Source of the DNA: an uncultured Clostridia bacterium | GTDB taxonomy: Bacteria > Bacillota > Clostridia > Oscillospirales > Acutalibacteraceae | Direction: 5' to 3' | DNA: 64,000 bases | Assembly (NCBI GenBank): GCA_944384985.1 | Contig: CALWVM010000002.1 | Span: 124,001-188,000 of the forward strand | Shown: in pieces, positions 24,674-32,910 of the stretch | Layout of the letters: each line of letters begins with the position of its first letter | Numbering within the stretch: the stretch's first letter is position 1 | Program-made: the position numbers and the translations under genes | Notes under the pieces: model-generated | Databases searched by the model: none | What the model saw: only the letters and a program-made list of their open reading frames with translations | Told to the model about the DNA's origin: nothing

Positions 24674-25435
24674 GTGCAGCCGGATTTTTCCGTTGAAACC
24701 TCTTCTTGTCAGGGGTTGACAGGCAATATGCTCAAAGGCATTGCCATTTTTACAATGGCGATCGACCATTTGACGTGGACGCTTTTTCCGGGATACGATA
24801 CGCGCTGGTGGGTGATGTGTCTGCACGCTGTCGGTAGGATCACTGCTCCCATCATGTGGTATATGATTGCGGAAGGGTATTTCCATACGCGCAACCGTAA
24901 GAAATATGCTCTGCGGCTTCTTGGTTTTGCTTTTGTTTCACACTTCGCTTACAATTTTTACTCCGGCAGTCCGATGCTGCCTTTTGTTTCCGGCAGCGTA
25001 TTCGATCAGACGAGTGTGATGTGGGCACTGTTTCTGGGGCTTTTGGCACTGATGCTGTTTGACGTGCCGCGCCAAAAGCTGTCAAATCCTCTGAAAAATC
25101 TCCTATTTATTTGTATATGTATTCTGGCTTTTCCGGCAGACTGGAGCTGTGTCGCTGTGCTCGCAATTTGCTGTATTGCGGCATACCGCGGCAATTTTAA
25201 AAAGCAAATGGCGGCTATGATGCTTTGTGTGGTGTGCTATGTGGTTGTATACTGCATTTTCTTGGATGTGGCATACGGAATCTTACAGCTTTGTGTTGTT
25301 CTTGCCGTTCCGCTTTTATCTCTTTATAATGGAAAACGAGGAAAAAGCCGAAGCATGAAGTGGGTCTTTTACGTTTTTTACCCGTTGCATTTGGTTCTTA
25401 TTGGCTTTTTACGCCTTTGGCTTGTCAGGTCGTAA
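24674..25435 (+). CDS. TraX family membrane protein
   Basis: A 253-residue membrane protein with ~8 hydrophobic segments. The N-terminal LTGNMLKGIAIFTMAIDHLTW and the GRITAPIMWYMIAEGYFHTRNRKKY region are characteristic of TraX-like proteins; F-plasmid TraX acetylates pilin, while chromosomal members in Firmicutes have unknown targets. GTG 24674 is placed 5 bp after AAAGGGAG and starts 1 bp after merR. No conjugation gene is near, so this is not evidence of an integrated plasmid. Confidence 0.85.
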   Translation: MQPDFSVETSSCQGLTGNMLKGIAIFTMAIDHLTWTLFPGYDTRWWVMCLHAVGRITAPIMWYMIAEGYFHTRNRKKYALRLLGFAFVSHFAYNFYSGSPMLPFVSGSVFDQTSVMWALFLGLLALMLFDVPRQKLSNPLKNLLFICICILAFPADWSCVAVLAICCIAAYRGNFKKQMAAMMLCVVCYVVVYCIFLDVAYGILQLCVVLAVPLLSLYNGKRGKSRSMKWVFYVFYPLHLVLIGFLRLWLVRS

Positions 25436-25460
25436 GGCGGTGACAAGCTGATCCCTTTAC

Positions 25461-25506
25461 AAAAAAATCTGTACTGTGTTTTACCTTTACACAGCACAGA
25501 TTTTTC
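25461..25506. terminator. bidirectional terminator
   Basis: AAAAAAATCTGTACTGTGT (25461-25479) pairs with ACACAGCACAGATTTTTC (25489-25506), with one mismatch and T or A tracts on both sides. It separates the convergent traX-like and rluA-like genes. Confidence 0.85.
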
Positions 25507-25524
25507 TTTATGCGCGTTTTCTAT

Positions 25525-26487
25525 TTATAATGTATTATCATAAAAAGCCTTTTCAAACCAGACGTCCGGAACTTGAAAGCTTTTTCCATTCAAATAGGTA
25601 AGCGGCGCCGCCTCGGTTTTGAAGTCAAACGTCAGTTTATAAGAATAGAGACACTGTTTTTTGTAGCCGTAAGGTTTGTTCTGTGCGTTGGCACCGTATT
25701 TTCCGTCGCCGAGCAGTGGATGCCCGATTGCGGCGAAATGCGCGCGGATCTGGTGGGTGCGTCCGGTAAGCAGTTCCACTTCAGTTAAAGCAAGCCCATT
25801 CTTTTCGGCGAGTACACGGTATTTTGTGCGGATCGGTTTTGCGCCCGGACACGGTGTTTTACGGACTTCCACTTTATTCTTCTTCGCATCCTTACGTAAG
25901 AAACCTTCCAGAATCCCGCTTTTTTCCTGCGGTGCGCCGTGCAGAATGCAAAGATAAAACTTATGCAGCTCACGATCTTTCATTTTCTGGTTGAGCACAC
26001 GCAAAGCTTGTGCGTTTTTTGCTGCGATTACGATCCCACCTGTGTTGCGGTCGATGCGGTTGACCAGGGCAGGCGTGAACGCATTTTCCGCCGCCGGATC
26101 AAATTCACCCTTTTCATATAAATAACGTTTAATTCTTCCGATAAGCGTGTCCATATATTCATGATCGTCCGGATGGCAAAGTACACCGGGCTTTTTGTCA
26201 AGCAAAAGAAGATTTTCATCTTCATAAACAATGGAAAGTATTTTGCCTGCTCGCAGAAAATCATAGGTATACTGCGGTTTTTCCATGAATTCGTCTGAAA
26301 TATACAGGGTAATGGTGTCGCCAGCTGTGAGCCGCTGGGAGATCTCGGCGCGCTTCCCGTTGACTTTGATACGCTTTTTGCGTATGTACTTATACATCAA
26401 CGCTTGCGGCAGGTTCGGAAACGCCTTCAGCAAAAACGCGTCCAGCCGCCTGCCTGCATCATTTTGTCGAATCTCTAACTCTTTCAT
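25525..26487 (-). CDS. RluA family pseudouridine synthase
   Basis: The 320-residue enzyme has an N-terminal S4 RNA-binding domain (RRLDAFLLKAFPNLPQALMYKYIRKKRIKVNGKR) and a RluA catalytic domain with the nucleophile Asp in NRIDRNTGGIVI near residue 145, plus GRTHQIRAHF near residue 240. It isomerises uridines in rRNA or tRNA; the site cannot be predicted. On the minus strand a TGGAAA-17-TATACT promoter with TGC extended -10 (26547-26519) lies about 32 bp upstream of the start. Confidence 0.93.
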   Translation of the reverse strand: MKELEIRQNDAGRRLDAFLLKAFPNLPQALMYKYIRKKRIKVNGKRAEISQRLTAGDTITLYISDEFMEKPQYTYDFLRAGKILSIVYEDENLLLLDKKPGVLCHPDDHEYMDTLIGRIKRYLYEKGEFDPAAENAFTPALVNRIDRNTGGIVIAAKNAQALRVLNQKMKDRELHKFYLCILHGAPQEKSGILEGFLRKDAKKNKVEVRKTPCPGAKPIRTKYRVLAEKNGLALTEVELLTGRTHQIRAHFAAIGHPLLGDGKYGANAQNKPYGYKKQCLYSYKLTFDFKTEAAPLTYLNGKSFQVPDVWFEKAFYDNTL

Positions 26488-26929
26488 AGCTCATTCTCAC
26501 AATACAAATTCTTTTCATAGTATAGCACAGTTTTCACGGCTTTTCCATAAAAAGTGAAAGGGGAGTAGAGGGGATCTATTTTGAAGAAAAAGAAGGACTA
26601 TTTTTCACTTTGGTGGGGAAAATTTTCGTTTAAATTTTATTTTTGATGCGAAATTTAGAAAACACAGGCGCTTTCAAACGCAATAAATGCATACTTTTCA
26701 AAGAATTTCATATACTATATATGGAAAAGCAGACGAAATTTTCAAAAAAAATACTGAATATTTATGATTGTAACCCCTTTGTAATCAATTGTAAGATTTT
26801 TAACTTTTTCACAAATATTCACCCGAAAGCAGAAAGGAATGTTCAAAACTCGCCTTAGAAACCGAGGTTTCTGACAGAATTTGACATTTACGTTTGTGCA
26901 AAACAAACAAAAAGTTATTTGTAAAAAAT

Positions 26930-26958
26930 TTGACAATTAGATGACATGGAAATATAAT
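26930..26958 (+). promoter_or_regulatory. full-consensus sigma-A promoter of the 3D-domain gene
   Basis: TTGACA (26930-26935) and TATAAT (26953-26958) are exact consensus hexamers with a 17-bp spacer, the strongest promoter in the window by match. The expected start is near 26965, giving a leader of ~130 nt. Confidence 0.9.
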
Positions 26959-26963
26959 GTCCC

Positions 26964-27090
26964 ACGTCACAAGCGATAGTAACTGTGGCGTCACAAAAAC
27001 GTCGTGCCAGAGCAGTCTTCTGCAGCGGTCGGCGGACGCCCAACAGCCGCCCATTGCACCTTCCCCCTCGGGCGGTATGAGTTAAAGGAG
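26964..27090 (+). promoter_or_regulatory. structured 5' leader, unassigned
   Basis: The leader is GC-rich and rich in pairing options: ACGTCAC (26964-26970) with GTGGCGT (26985-26991), a GCAG-TCTT-CTGC hairpin near 27012, and CCGCCC (27047-27052) with GGGCGG (27070-27075) just before the ribosome-binding site. GGCGTC near 26987 can alternatively pair with GACGCC near 27035. Similar wall-hydrolase genes often carry c-di-AMP riboswitches, but I do not see that motif's conserved sequences here. Confidence 0.45.
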
Positions 27091-27094
27091 CAGA

Positions 27095-28351
27095 ATGATG
27101 ATTTCAGAATTAAAAGGGTATGCAAAGGCGACCCGCATGACCTTTTCGAAGGTCCTTGCGTTGATTCTGGCGCTTGCATTGCTTTGCGCCGTCACCGCTT
27201 TTGCTGCCGCTCCGTCCGCCTATGTCGTAGACATTTATGACGGTACGGAAATCACAAGAGTAGAGACGACCAAATCGGACGCCTACGAAATTGTGGAACA
27301 GGCCGACATTGCACTTTCCGATTTAGATAAACTTGACCTTTCGGAATTCAACGCCGGCGAGGACAGCGTGATCACGATTTATCGTGCCGCTTCCGTCACC
27401 TTTGTAAGCATTACAGGTGAAACGACAGAGCTTGTCACCGCCGGTACGGTGGCTGACCTGCTCGAAGAACTCGGTGTAACGGTGCAAGCTGAACAACTTG
27501 TCAGCGTTCCTGAGGACACGGTGCTGTATGACGGGCTCACCGTGAAGATTACCAATGCATATCATGTTTCCGTCACTGCCGACGGCGTTTCCCAAACGCT
27601 GCTTATGGGCGAAGGCACTGTACGTGATGCACTGGAACAGGCCGGCATCACATTGGATGCAGATGACGAGGTAGAGCCTTCAATGGACGAGGCGCTGTAC
27701 GATGCGCTTGCCATTACCGTTTACCGCGTAGAATATGCAGAACGTACCGTGACCGAAACAATCGACTTCCCGAAAGAAACCGTTCGTTCATCCACCCTCT
27801 ATAAAGGTCAAAGCGAAGTGACCCAGAAAGGCGTGGACGGTTCTAAAACCGTTACCTATCGGGACAAGATCGTAGATGGCGCCGTCGCTTCTTCTGAGGC
27901 ACTCTCTCAGACCGTTTTGAAAGAAGCGGTACCGCAGATCACGACCGTCGGAACCAAGCAGAAACCCGTCAGCATTGCAAGCTTGAAAAACAGCGGCACG
28001 CCGATTTCGGAATTGACCGCTCCGGCGACGCTGAAGATCGAAAATGGCGCGCCGATGCAGTATTCCAAGATCATTACGGGCAAGGCGGCGGCATATACGG
28101 CTTCCTCCGGTTCCAAGACGGCGAGCGGCAGGACCGTTAAGCCTGGCTATATTGCAGTAAATCCCGCACAGATACCCTACGGTACTGAGATGTGGATCGT
28201 CTCGACGGACGGGATCGTATACGGATACGCCATTGCGGCGGATACCGGCGGATTCGTTAACAAAGGCAAGTTCACTGTGGACTTGTTTATGAACACGGAA
28301 TCCGAATGCAGACAGTGGGGTTCGCGCGACGTTGTGATTTATATCCTGTAA
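27095..28351 (+). CDS. YabE/Rpf-like secreted protein: DUF348 repeats, G5 and 3D domains
   Basis: A 418-residue exported protein with a signal segment (residues ~15-40), two or three DUF348 ubiquitin-like repeats (residues ~40-210), a G5 domain (~210-290) and a C-terminal 3D domain (~330-418). The 3D domain has conserved Asp residues in IAADTGGFVNKGKFTVDLFM and a YTASSGSKTASGRTV start, as in MltA-like lytic transglycosylases. Relatives (YabE, stationary-phase survival proteins) remodel peptidoglycan on germination or resuscitation. ATG 27095 follows AAAGGAG; ATG 27098 is an alternative. A strong promoter and long leader precede it. Confidence 0.92.
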   Translation: MMISELKGYAKATRMTFSKVLALILALALLCAVTAFAAAPSAYVVDIYDGTEITRVETTKSDAYEIVEQADIALSDLDKLDLSEFNAGEDSVITIYRAASVTFVSITGETTELVTAGTVADLLEELGVTVQAEQLVSVPEDTVLYDGLTVKITNAYHVSVTADGVSQTLLMGEGTVRDALEQAGITLDADDEVEPSMDEALYDALAITVYRVEYAERTVTETIDFPKETVRSSTLYKGQSEVTQKGVDGSKTVTYRDKIVDGAVASSEALSQTVLKEAVPQITTVGTKQKPVSIASLKNSGTPISELTAPATLKIENGAPMQYSKIITGKAAAYTASSGSKTASGRTVKPGYIAVNPAQIPYGTEMWIVSTDGIVYGYAIAADTGGFVNKGKFTVDLFMNTESECRQWGSRDVVIYIL

Positions 28352-28383
28352 CCGCAGAACCTCAAAACAAACTTGTGACGAAG

Positions 28384-28416
28384 CACCCCGAGCCAAACGG
28401 CTTCGGGGTCATTTTT
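28384..28416. terminator. terminator of the 3D-domain gene
   Basis: ACCCCGAGCC and GGCTTCGGGGT form a stem with one bulged base around AAAC (28384-28408), followed by catttttt. It also lies between convergent genes. Confidence 0.8.
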
Positions 28417-28419
28417 TAT

Positions 28420-28944
28420 TTACAGCCGTAGTTTCAGGCTTTTGGCATCCGTCTTGCCGCTGAGCAGCAAAACGGCAAAAGCAAATAAAACCGTTTGGCT
28501 GCTGAATGGCTCTGAAAGCATAACGGAATATTCGCATGGCAGAATCTGTGTGCCGTCCAGTGTTTTTATCACAGATTGTATGCTGATGTGCATTTCATTG
28601 CTTTCTGAACTTGCAATGCTTATTGCATTATGACTGCTCATTCCTACGGAAAGTATGTTTTCTGTCTGCGCTTCGGTTTGTTCAGGTTCATACAAAACGA
28701 TCTGGTCAAACCGGCAAGGCGCTGACAAATGCAACTGCTTCTCGCTGCCGTCGCAAAGCAAAACTGTTTTCTCGGACGGGATCGCCTGCACATCCTCCGT
28801 ACAGAACACAAGAAAATCCGGTGATACGGCGGTGTAGTCCAGCACACTGTTTTTAGACAAAAAGAATGCTCCGCCGAATTTTTCAAAGATCCGGCAAAGC
28901 TCTTTTGCATTTTGTGCGCTGACCGTTGTGATTACCGTCGTCAT
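28420..28944 (-). CDS. hypothetical protein
   Basis: I do not recognise this 174-residue protein. It has no signal peptide and no clear catalytic motif. The N-terminal half alternates hydrophobic strands (LDYTAVSPDFLVFCTEDV) and the C-terminus ends in a hydrophobic helix (SQTVLFAFAVLLLSGK), which may be a buried or membrane-associated segment. Start 28944 follows GGGTGAG; a TTG five codons upstream is the alternative. It stands alone between the 3D-domain gene and hprK. The coding prediction rests on ORF length and the ribosome-binding site. Confidence 0.6.
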   Translation of the reverse strand: MTTVITTVSAQNAKELCRIFEKFGGAFFLSKNSVLDYTAVSPDFLVFCTEDVQAIPSEKTVLLCDGSEKQLHLSAPCRFDQIVLYEPEQTEAQTENILSVGMSSHNAISIASSESNEMHISIQSVIKTLDGTQILPCEYSVMLSEPFSSQTVLFAFAVLLLSGKTDAKSLKLRL

Positions 28945-29084
28945 ATCGCTCACCCGCAATTAGTATGGCGGACGTTTTTGTGCTTATTCGCCGGAATCCA
29001 TAAAAAGCTGTTCTTCTGCTTGACACGGGAGCATATTCTGCTTTGGAAATCTGAAAAATTCTTGTGAAAGTTTATAGAAAACGC

Positions 29085-29113
29085 TTGGAAAGTTCAAGCG
29101 AATCGTTTATAAT
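29085..29113 (+). promoter_or_regulatory. sigma-A type promoter of the hprK operon
   Basis: TTGGAA (29085-29090) and TATAAT (29108-29113) are 17 bp apart, 30 bp before the hprK start codon. The six genes that follow have gaps of at most 33 bp and no internal terminator. Confidence 0.8.
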
Positions 29114-29143
29114 AAAGGAAAATATAAAAAGGATGTGTGCACC

Positions 29144-30112
29144 GTGGCTACCAACTATTCGGTTTCGCTGGAACGGATTCTGCGGGAATTCGGCTTCGAA
29201 ACGCTCTATTTGCCGACGGATGCATCGGAACTGTACGTCACTTCACAGGATGTCAACCGTCCCGGCTTGCTGCTTGCGGGTCGCGACGATTATTTTGACC
29301 CTGCGCGTGTGCAGATTCTCGGGCTCTCCGAAATGGAATTTTTAAAGACCCTGACTTCGCAGCAGCAGACGGAGGGTCTTGAGCGGCTGACTTCCCGTAA
29401 GCCTGCCGGGATTTTGATTACGCGCAATTTGACGTGCCCGGATACTCTGCTTACGCTTTGCCGCAAGTACGGCGTCCCGCTGCTTCGGACGGAAGAATCG
29501 ACTTCCAGCTGTATGTCGGCAATCATTTATTTCCTTGGTACAGAGCTTGCCGAACGCATCACGCGCCATGGGGTGCTCGTGGAAGTATACGGTGAGGGTA
29601 TCTTGATCGTCGGGGACAGCGGCGTCGGCAAAAGTGAGACCGCCATTGAGTTAATTAAGCGAGGACACCGTCTGATCGCGGACGACGCCGTGGAGATCCG
29701 CCGTGTTTCGTCAAAATCCCTGGTTGGTTCTGCGCCGGACAATATCCGTCATTTTATTGAAGTCCGCGGTATCGGCATCATTAATGCACGCCGTATTTTT
29801 GGTATGGGCGCCGTCAAATTGACGGAAAAGATCGACCTTGTGGTGCAGCTTGAGCCTTGGGATTCCCAAAAGGTGTATGACCGTATGGGGCTGGACAACG
29901 AATACACCAGCATCATGGGCGTTAAAGTCCCCGTGGCGGTCGTGCCCGTAAAGCCTGGGCGCAACCTTGCTGTTATTATCGAAGTCGCTGCCATGAACAA
30001 CCGCCAAAAGAAAATGGGGTACAATGCTGCGCAGGAACTTCTGCACCAGCTTGGTATTGACGAGGAAGGGCAGTCGCACGAAGAAAAATTGGATTTTTGG
30101 CAAAATGATTGA
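29144..30112 (+). CDS. hprK: HPr kinase/phosphorylase
   Basis: HprK phosphorylates HPr on Ser46 in response to glycolytic intermediates and reverses the reaction with phosphate, setting carbon catabolite control. The 322 residues contain the Walker A GDSGVGKSETAIEL near residue 150, the LIADDAVEIRR motif and the signature EVRGIGIINARRIFG near residue 205. GTG 29144 is chosen because AAAGGA lies 10 bp upstream; GTG 29135 would be too close. It leads an operon with two ROK kinases, murB, rapZ and whiA. Confidence 0.95.
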   Translation: MATNYSVSLERILREFGFETLYLPTDASELYVTSQDVNRPGLLLAGRDDYFDPARVQILGLSEMEFLKTLTSQQQTEGLERLTSRKPAGILITRNLTCPDTLLTLCRKYGVPLLRTEESTSSCMSAIIYFLGTELAERITRHGVLVEVYGEGILIVGDSGVGKSETAIELIKRGHRLIADDAVEIRRVSSKSLVGSAPDNIRHFIEVRGIGIINARRIFGMGAVKLTEKIDLVVQLEPWDSQKVYDRMGLDNEYTSIMGVKVPVAVVPVKPGRNLAVIIEVAAMNNRQKKMGYNAAQELLHQLGIDEEGQSHEEKLDFWQND

Positions 30113-30145
30113 TTTGCCTGCAATATAAAATCGGAGGAACTATCT

Positions 30146-31093
30146 ATGTATCGAGTCGGAGTGGATCTCGGCGGCACCAATATTGTCGCCGGTGTTGTGG
30201 ACGAATACTACAAAATCATCGGCAAGGCAAAACGCAAAACAGCCTGCCCGCGTCCGGCAGGGGAAATCTTGAAAGACATTGCCTTGTGTGTGCAGGACGC
30301 CGTGCGTGTGGCAAATATCAATATGGAGGATGTTTCTTCCATCGGTATCGGCACGCCCGGCTCTGTAAACAAGCGTCTGGGGATTATCGAATACGCCAAT
30401 AATCTTGGCTTTGATAAAGTACCTGCACGGGATATTTTGTCGAAGTATTTCACGCAGCCTATTTATCTTGAAAATGATGCCAACTGCGCTGCACTCGGTG
30501 AAGCAGTTGCGGGCGCCGGTGGGAATGTAGATAACTTTGTTGCCATTACGCTCGGCACGGGCGTGGGCAGCGGCATCATTGTAAACGGGAAAATTGTTAA
30601 CGGCTGCAATGACGCCGGCGGGGAAATGGGGCATTCCGTCCTGGTTGTGGACGGTGAACCCTGCACCTGCGGCAGACGCGGCTGCTGGGAAGCGTATTCT
30701 TCCGCAACAGCGCTGGTTCGTCAGACGAAAAAAGCCATGGAAGAAAACCTGGACTCCGTGATGTGGGAAATTGTTGACCATGACCTGCAAAATGTGAACG
30801 GCCGCACCGCGTTTGAGGGAATGCGCCGCGGCGACAGAACCGCGCAGGCTGTAGTGGATACCTACATAAAATATCTGGCGGCAGGTATAACCAACGCCAT
30901 CAATATTTTCCAACCCGACGTGCTTTGCGTCGGCGGCGGCATCGGCTGTGAGGGTGAGCCGCTGCTCGAGCCCGTGCGCCGGTATGTGGAAAAAGAGCGG
31001 TACAGCGTCCATTGCGGCAAGCAGACGCGCATTTGTTCAGCTGTGCTGGGAAATGACGCGGGCGTGATCGGCGCTGCGCTGCTGGACGAATAA
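30146..31093 (+). CDS. ROK family glucokinase
   Basis: The 315-residue sugar kinase has the ATP-binding start GVDLGGTNIVAGVVD, the catalytic Asp in LENDANCAALGEA near residue 105, and the ROK zinc site with CTCGRRGCWEAYSS near residue 175. Closest in style to Firmicutes glucokinases, it would make glucose 6-phosphate in the cytoplasm, although some ROK proteins phosphorylate ManNAc or other hexoses. ATG 30146 follows TCGGAGG, 33 bp after hprK. Placement next to hprK fits a carbon-entry role. Confidence 0.9.
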   Translation: MYRVGVDLGGTNIVAGVVDEYYKIIGKAKRKTACPRPAGEILKDIALCVQDAVRVANINMEDVSSIGIGTPGSVNKRLGIIEYANNLGFDKVPARDILSKYFTQPIYLENDANCAALGEAVAGAGGNVDNFVAITLGTGVGSGIIVNGKIVNGCNDAGGEMGHSVLVVDGEPCTCGRRGCWEAYSSATALVRQTKKAMEENLDSVMWEIVDHDLQNVNGRTAFEGMRRGDRTAQAVVDTYIKYLAAGITNAINIFQPDVLCVGGGIGCEGEPLLEPVRRYVEKERYSVHCGKQTRICSAVLGNDAGVIGAALLDE

Positions 31094-31110
31094 CGGAACG
31101 GGGGATTGCG

Positions 31111-32016
31111 GTGTTCGATGCGGTTAAGGAAGCGGCGCAAAAGTTCGGCGCGGATTTTCAGGAAAATGTAGCTTTGTCCAAATTGACAAGCTTCCGTACG
31201 GGCGGTCCCGCAGCGCTTTTGGTGCAACCGAACAGCTGTGCAGCGCTGCAAGAGATCTTAGCTGCCTGCCGGAAGGAAAACGCGCGATATTGCGTGATCG
31301 GAAATGCGAGCAATCTGCTGGTTTCTGATGCGGGTTTTTCCGGTGTTGTGCTGCGGATCGGACCGGCTATGTCCGCAATGGAAGATCTCAGAAACGGGAG
31401 AGTTCGCTGCGAAGCAGGGGCTTCTTTGACGGCACTGTGCAATTTTGCCTGCCGGCTTGGTCTTAGCGGGCTGGAGTTTGCATTCGGCATTCCTGGGACA
31501 GCCGGTGGTGCCGCTTATATGAACGCCGGTGCATACGGCGGCGAGATGAAAGATGTTCTTGTCGCGTGTTCCCATGTTTCACCGGACGGAAAGCTTGAAG
31601 GCTTTACAGGGCAAGGTTTACAGCTTTCCTATCGCCACAGCGTTTACTCCGATACAAGTTATGTGATTACAGAACTGGAATTACAGCTGAAGCCGGGCGA
31701 TCCGGAAGCCATTCGAGCCGCCATGAACGAGAATAAGCGTAAGCGTGCCGAAAAACAACCTTTGGAGTTTCCAAGCGCCGGCAGCACCTTTAAGCGGCCG
31801 CAAGGGTATTACGCAGGTGCGCTGATTGAAGATAGCGGTTTAAAAGGTTATTCAATCGGCGGCGCGCAGGTCAGTTTAAAGCACGCGGGATTCATCATCA
31901 ATACGGGTTCCGCGACAACCGCGGACATTCTGGCCTTAATTGCGCATGTGCGAAAGACTGTTTTCGAAAAATACGGCGTGCTTTTGGAACCGGAAGTGAA
32001 ATATATCGGCGATTGA
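31111..32016 (+). CDS. murB: UDP-N-acetylenolpyruvoylglucosamine reductase MurB
   Basis: MurB is the NADPH/FAD enzyme making UDP-MurNAc in peptidoglycan synthesis. The 301 residues include the FAD-domain motifs TSFRTGGPAALLV and VIGNASNLLVSD, GIPGTAGGAAYMNAGAYGGE near residue 130, the catalytic Ser in FPSAGSTFKRP near residue 225 and the C-terminal Glu in LLEPEVKYIG. GTG 31111 follows GGGGGA, 17 bp after the kinase gene. In many Firmicutes murB neighbours rapZ (yvcJ), as here. Confidence 0.96.
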   Translation: MFDAVKEAAQKFGADFQENVALSKLTSFRTGGPAALLVQPNSCAALQEILAACRKENARYCVIGNASNLLVSDAGFSGVVLRIGPAMSAMEDLRNGRVRCEAGASLTALCNFACRLGLSGLEFAFGIPGTAGGAAYMNAGAYGGEMKDVLVACSHVSPDGKLEGFTGQGLQLSYRHSVYSDTSYVITELELQLKPGDPEAIRAAMNENKRKRAEKQPLEFPSAGSTFKRPQGYYAGALIEDSGLKGYSIGGAQVSLKHAGFIINTGSATTADILALIAHVRKTVFEKYGVLLEPEVKYIGD

Positions 32017-32042
32017 ATCTGAAAAAATAGGAAGTATTGCGT

Positions 32043-32903
32043 ATGGAATTGGTAATTGTAACGGGCCTTTCCGGTGCGGGCAAGTCGCGCGCGGCGGATG
32101 CTCTGGAAGATATCGGGTTTTATTGCGTGGACAACATGCCGCCACAGCTGATTCCGACCTTTGTCGAGTTGATCTTAAAATCCAAGGAAAAACGTTCCCG
32201 TGTGGCGCTGGTTGCGGATATTCGTCTCGGCAGTTCCTTTTCGGATCTGTTTGCGGTCCTCGGCGATCTTGAAAACATGAACGTAAAATACAAGATCCTG
32301 TTTATTGATGCGGATACGGAAGTGATTGCGCGCCGTTATCAGGAAACGCGCCGCAAGCATCCGCTTGCAGATCAGTTTAACTTGCATTCCGTGCACGATG
32401 CGATTGAGCGTGAGCGCGAGATTTTACTGCCTGCACGTCAGCGCGCTGACTATATCATTGACACTTCGCAGGTGACAAATGCGCAGATCAAAGAGCGCAT
32501 CGCTGCTTTGTTTTTAGACAATGCGGACAACGCACTGAAGATTTCCTGTATCTCTTTCGGCTTTAAGCACGGTGCGCCGAAAGAAGCGGATTTGGTCTTT
32601 GACGTGCGTTGCCTTCCAAACCCGTTTTATGTTCCGGAATTGAAGAATCACACAGGTCTTGATGAAGCGGTTCGAACTTTCGTCATGAAATTTGATCAGT
32701 CTAAAGGACTGGCACGGCGGCTTTTGGACCTTCTGGATTTTCTGCTTCCGCTGTACCGCACGGAAGGGAAAAGCCAGTTGACCATAGCCGTTGGCTGCAC
32801 GGGCGGCAAGCACCGTTCCGTTGTGTTTGCTGAGCTTATCAACAGGCATCTGCTGGAAAACGGCGCTTGCAGCAGCGTATACCACAGAGATATCTCCAGG
32901 TGA
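32043..32903 (+). CDS. rapZ: RNase adapter / nucleotide-binding protein RapZ (YvcJ)
   Basis: RapZ/YvcJ is a P-loop protein with a C-terminal substrate-sensing domain; in E. coli it senses glucosamine 6-phosphate, while in Gram-positives its role is less clear. The 286 residues have Walker A GLSGAGKSRAADALED at the start, the DIR of VADIRLGSSF, and the C-terminal GCTGGKHRSVVFAE motif. ATG 32043 lies 8 bp after AGGAAG. It is followed after 7 bp by whiA; the yvcK gene often found between them is absent here. Confidence 0.95.
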   Translation: MELVIVTGLSGAGKSRAADALEDIGFYCVDNMPPQLIPTFVELILKSKEKRSRVALVADIRLGSSFSDLFAVLGDLENMNVKYKILFIDADTEVIARRYQETRRKHPLADQFNLHSVHDAIEREREILLPARQRADYIIDTSQVTNAQIKERIAALFLDNADNALKISCISFGFKHGAPKEADLVFDVRCLPNPFYVPELKNHTGLDEAVRTFVMKFDQSKGLARRLLDLLDFLLPLYRTEGKSQLTIAVGCTGGKHRSVVFAELINRHLLENGACSSVYHRDISR

Positions 32904-32910
32904 CTTCTCT

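Larger units (their letters stand above)
26488..27094. other. long AT-rich intergenic region with divergent promoters and a leader
   Basis: These 607 bp separate the rluA-like gene from the 3D-domain gene. The left end holds the rluA promoter on the minus strand (26519-26547). The middle (26560-26920) is very AT-rich, without an ORF having a ribosome-binding site; a 7-bp hairpin AGAAACC-GA-GGTTTCT lies near 26858-26873. The right end holds a consensus promoter and a GC-rich leader. Confidence 0.7.

Noticed and set aside
24674..25435. TraX-like gene as sign of an integrated conjugative element
   Set aside because: No relaxase, type IV secretion, integrase or attachment site is near; chromosomal TraX-family genes are common in Firmicutes.
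26643..26858. 71-codon frame in the AT-rich spacer
   Set aside because: No ribosome-binding site, low-complexity Lys/Phe/Asn composition typical of AT-rich spacer.
26964..27090. c-di-AMP (ydaO) riboswitch upstream of the 3D-domain gene
   Set aside because: Gene context fits, but the conserved sequence blocks of that class are not visible; kept only as an unassigned leader.
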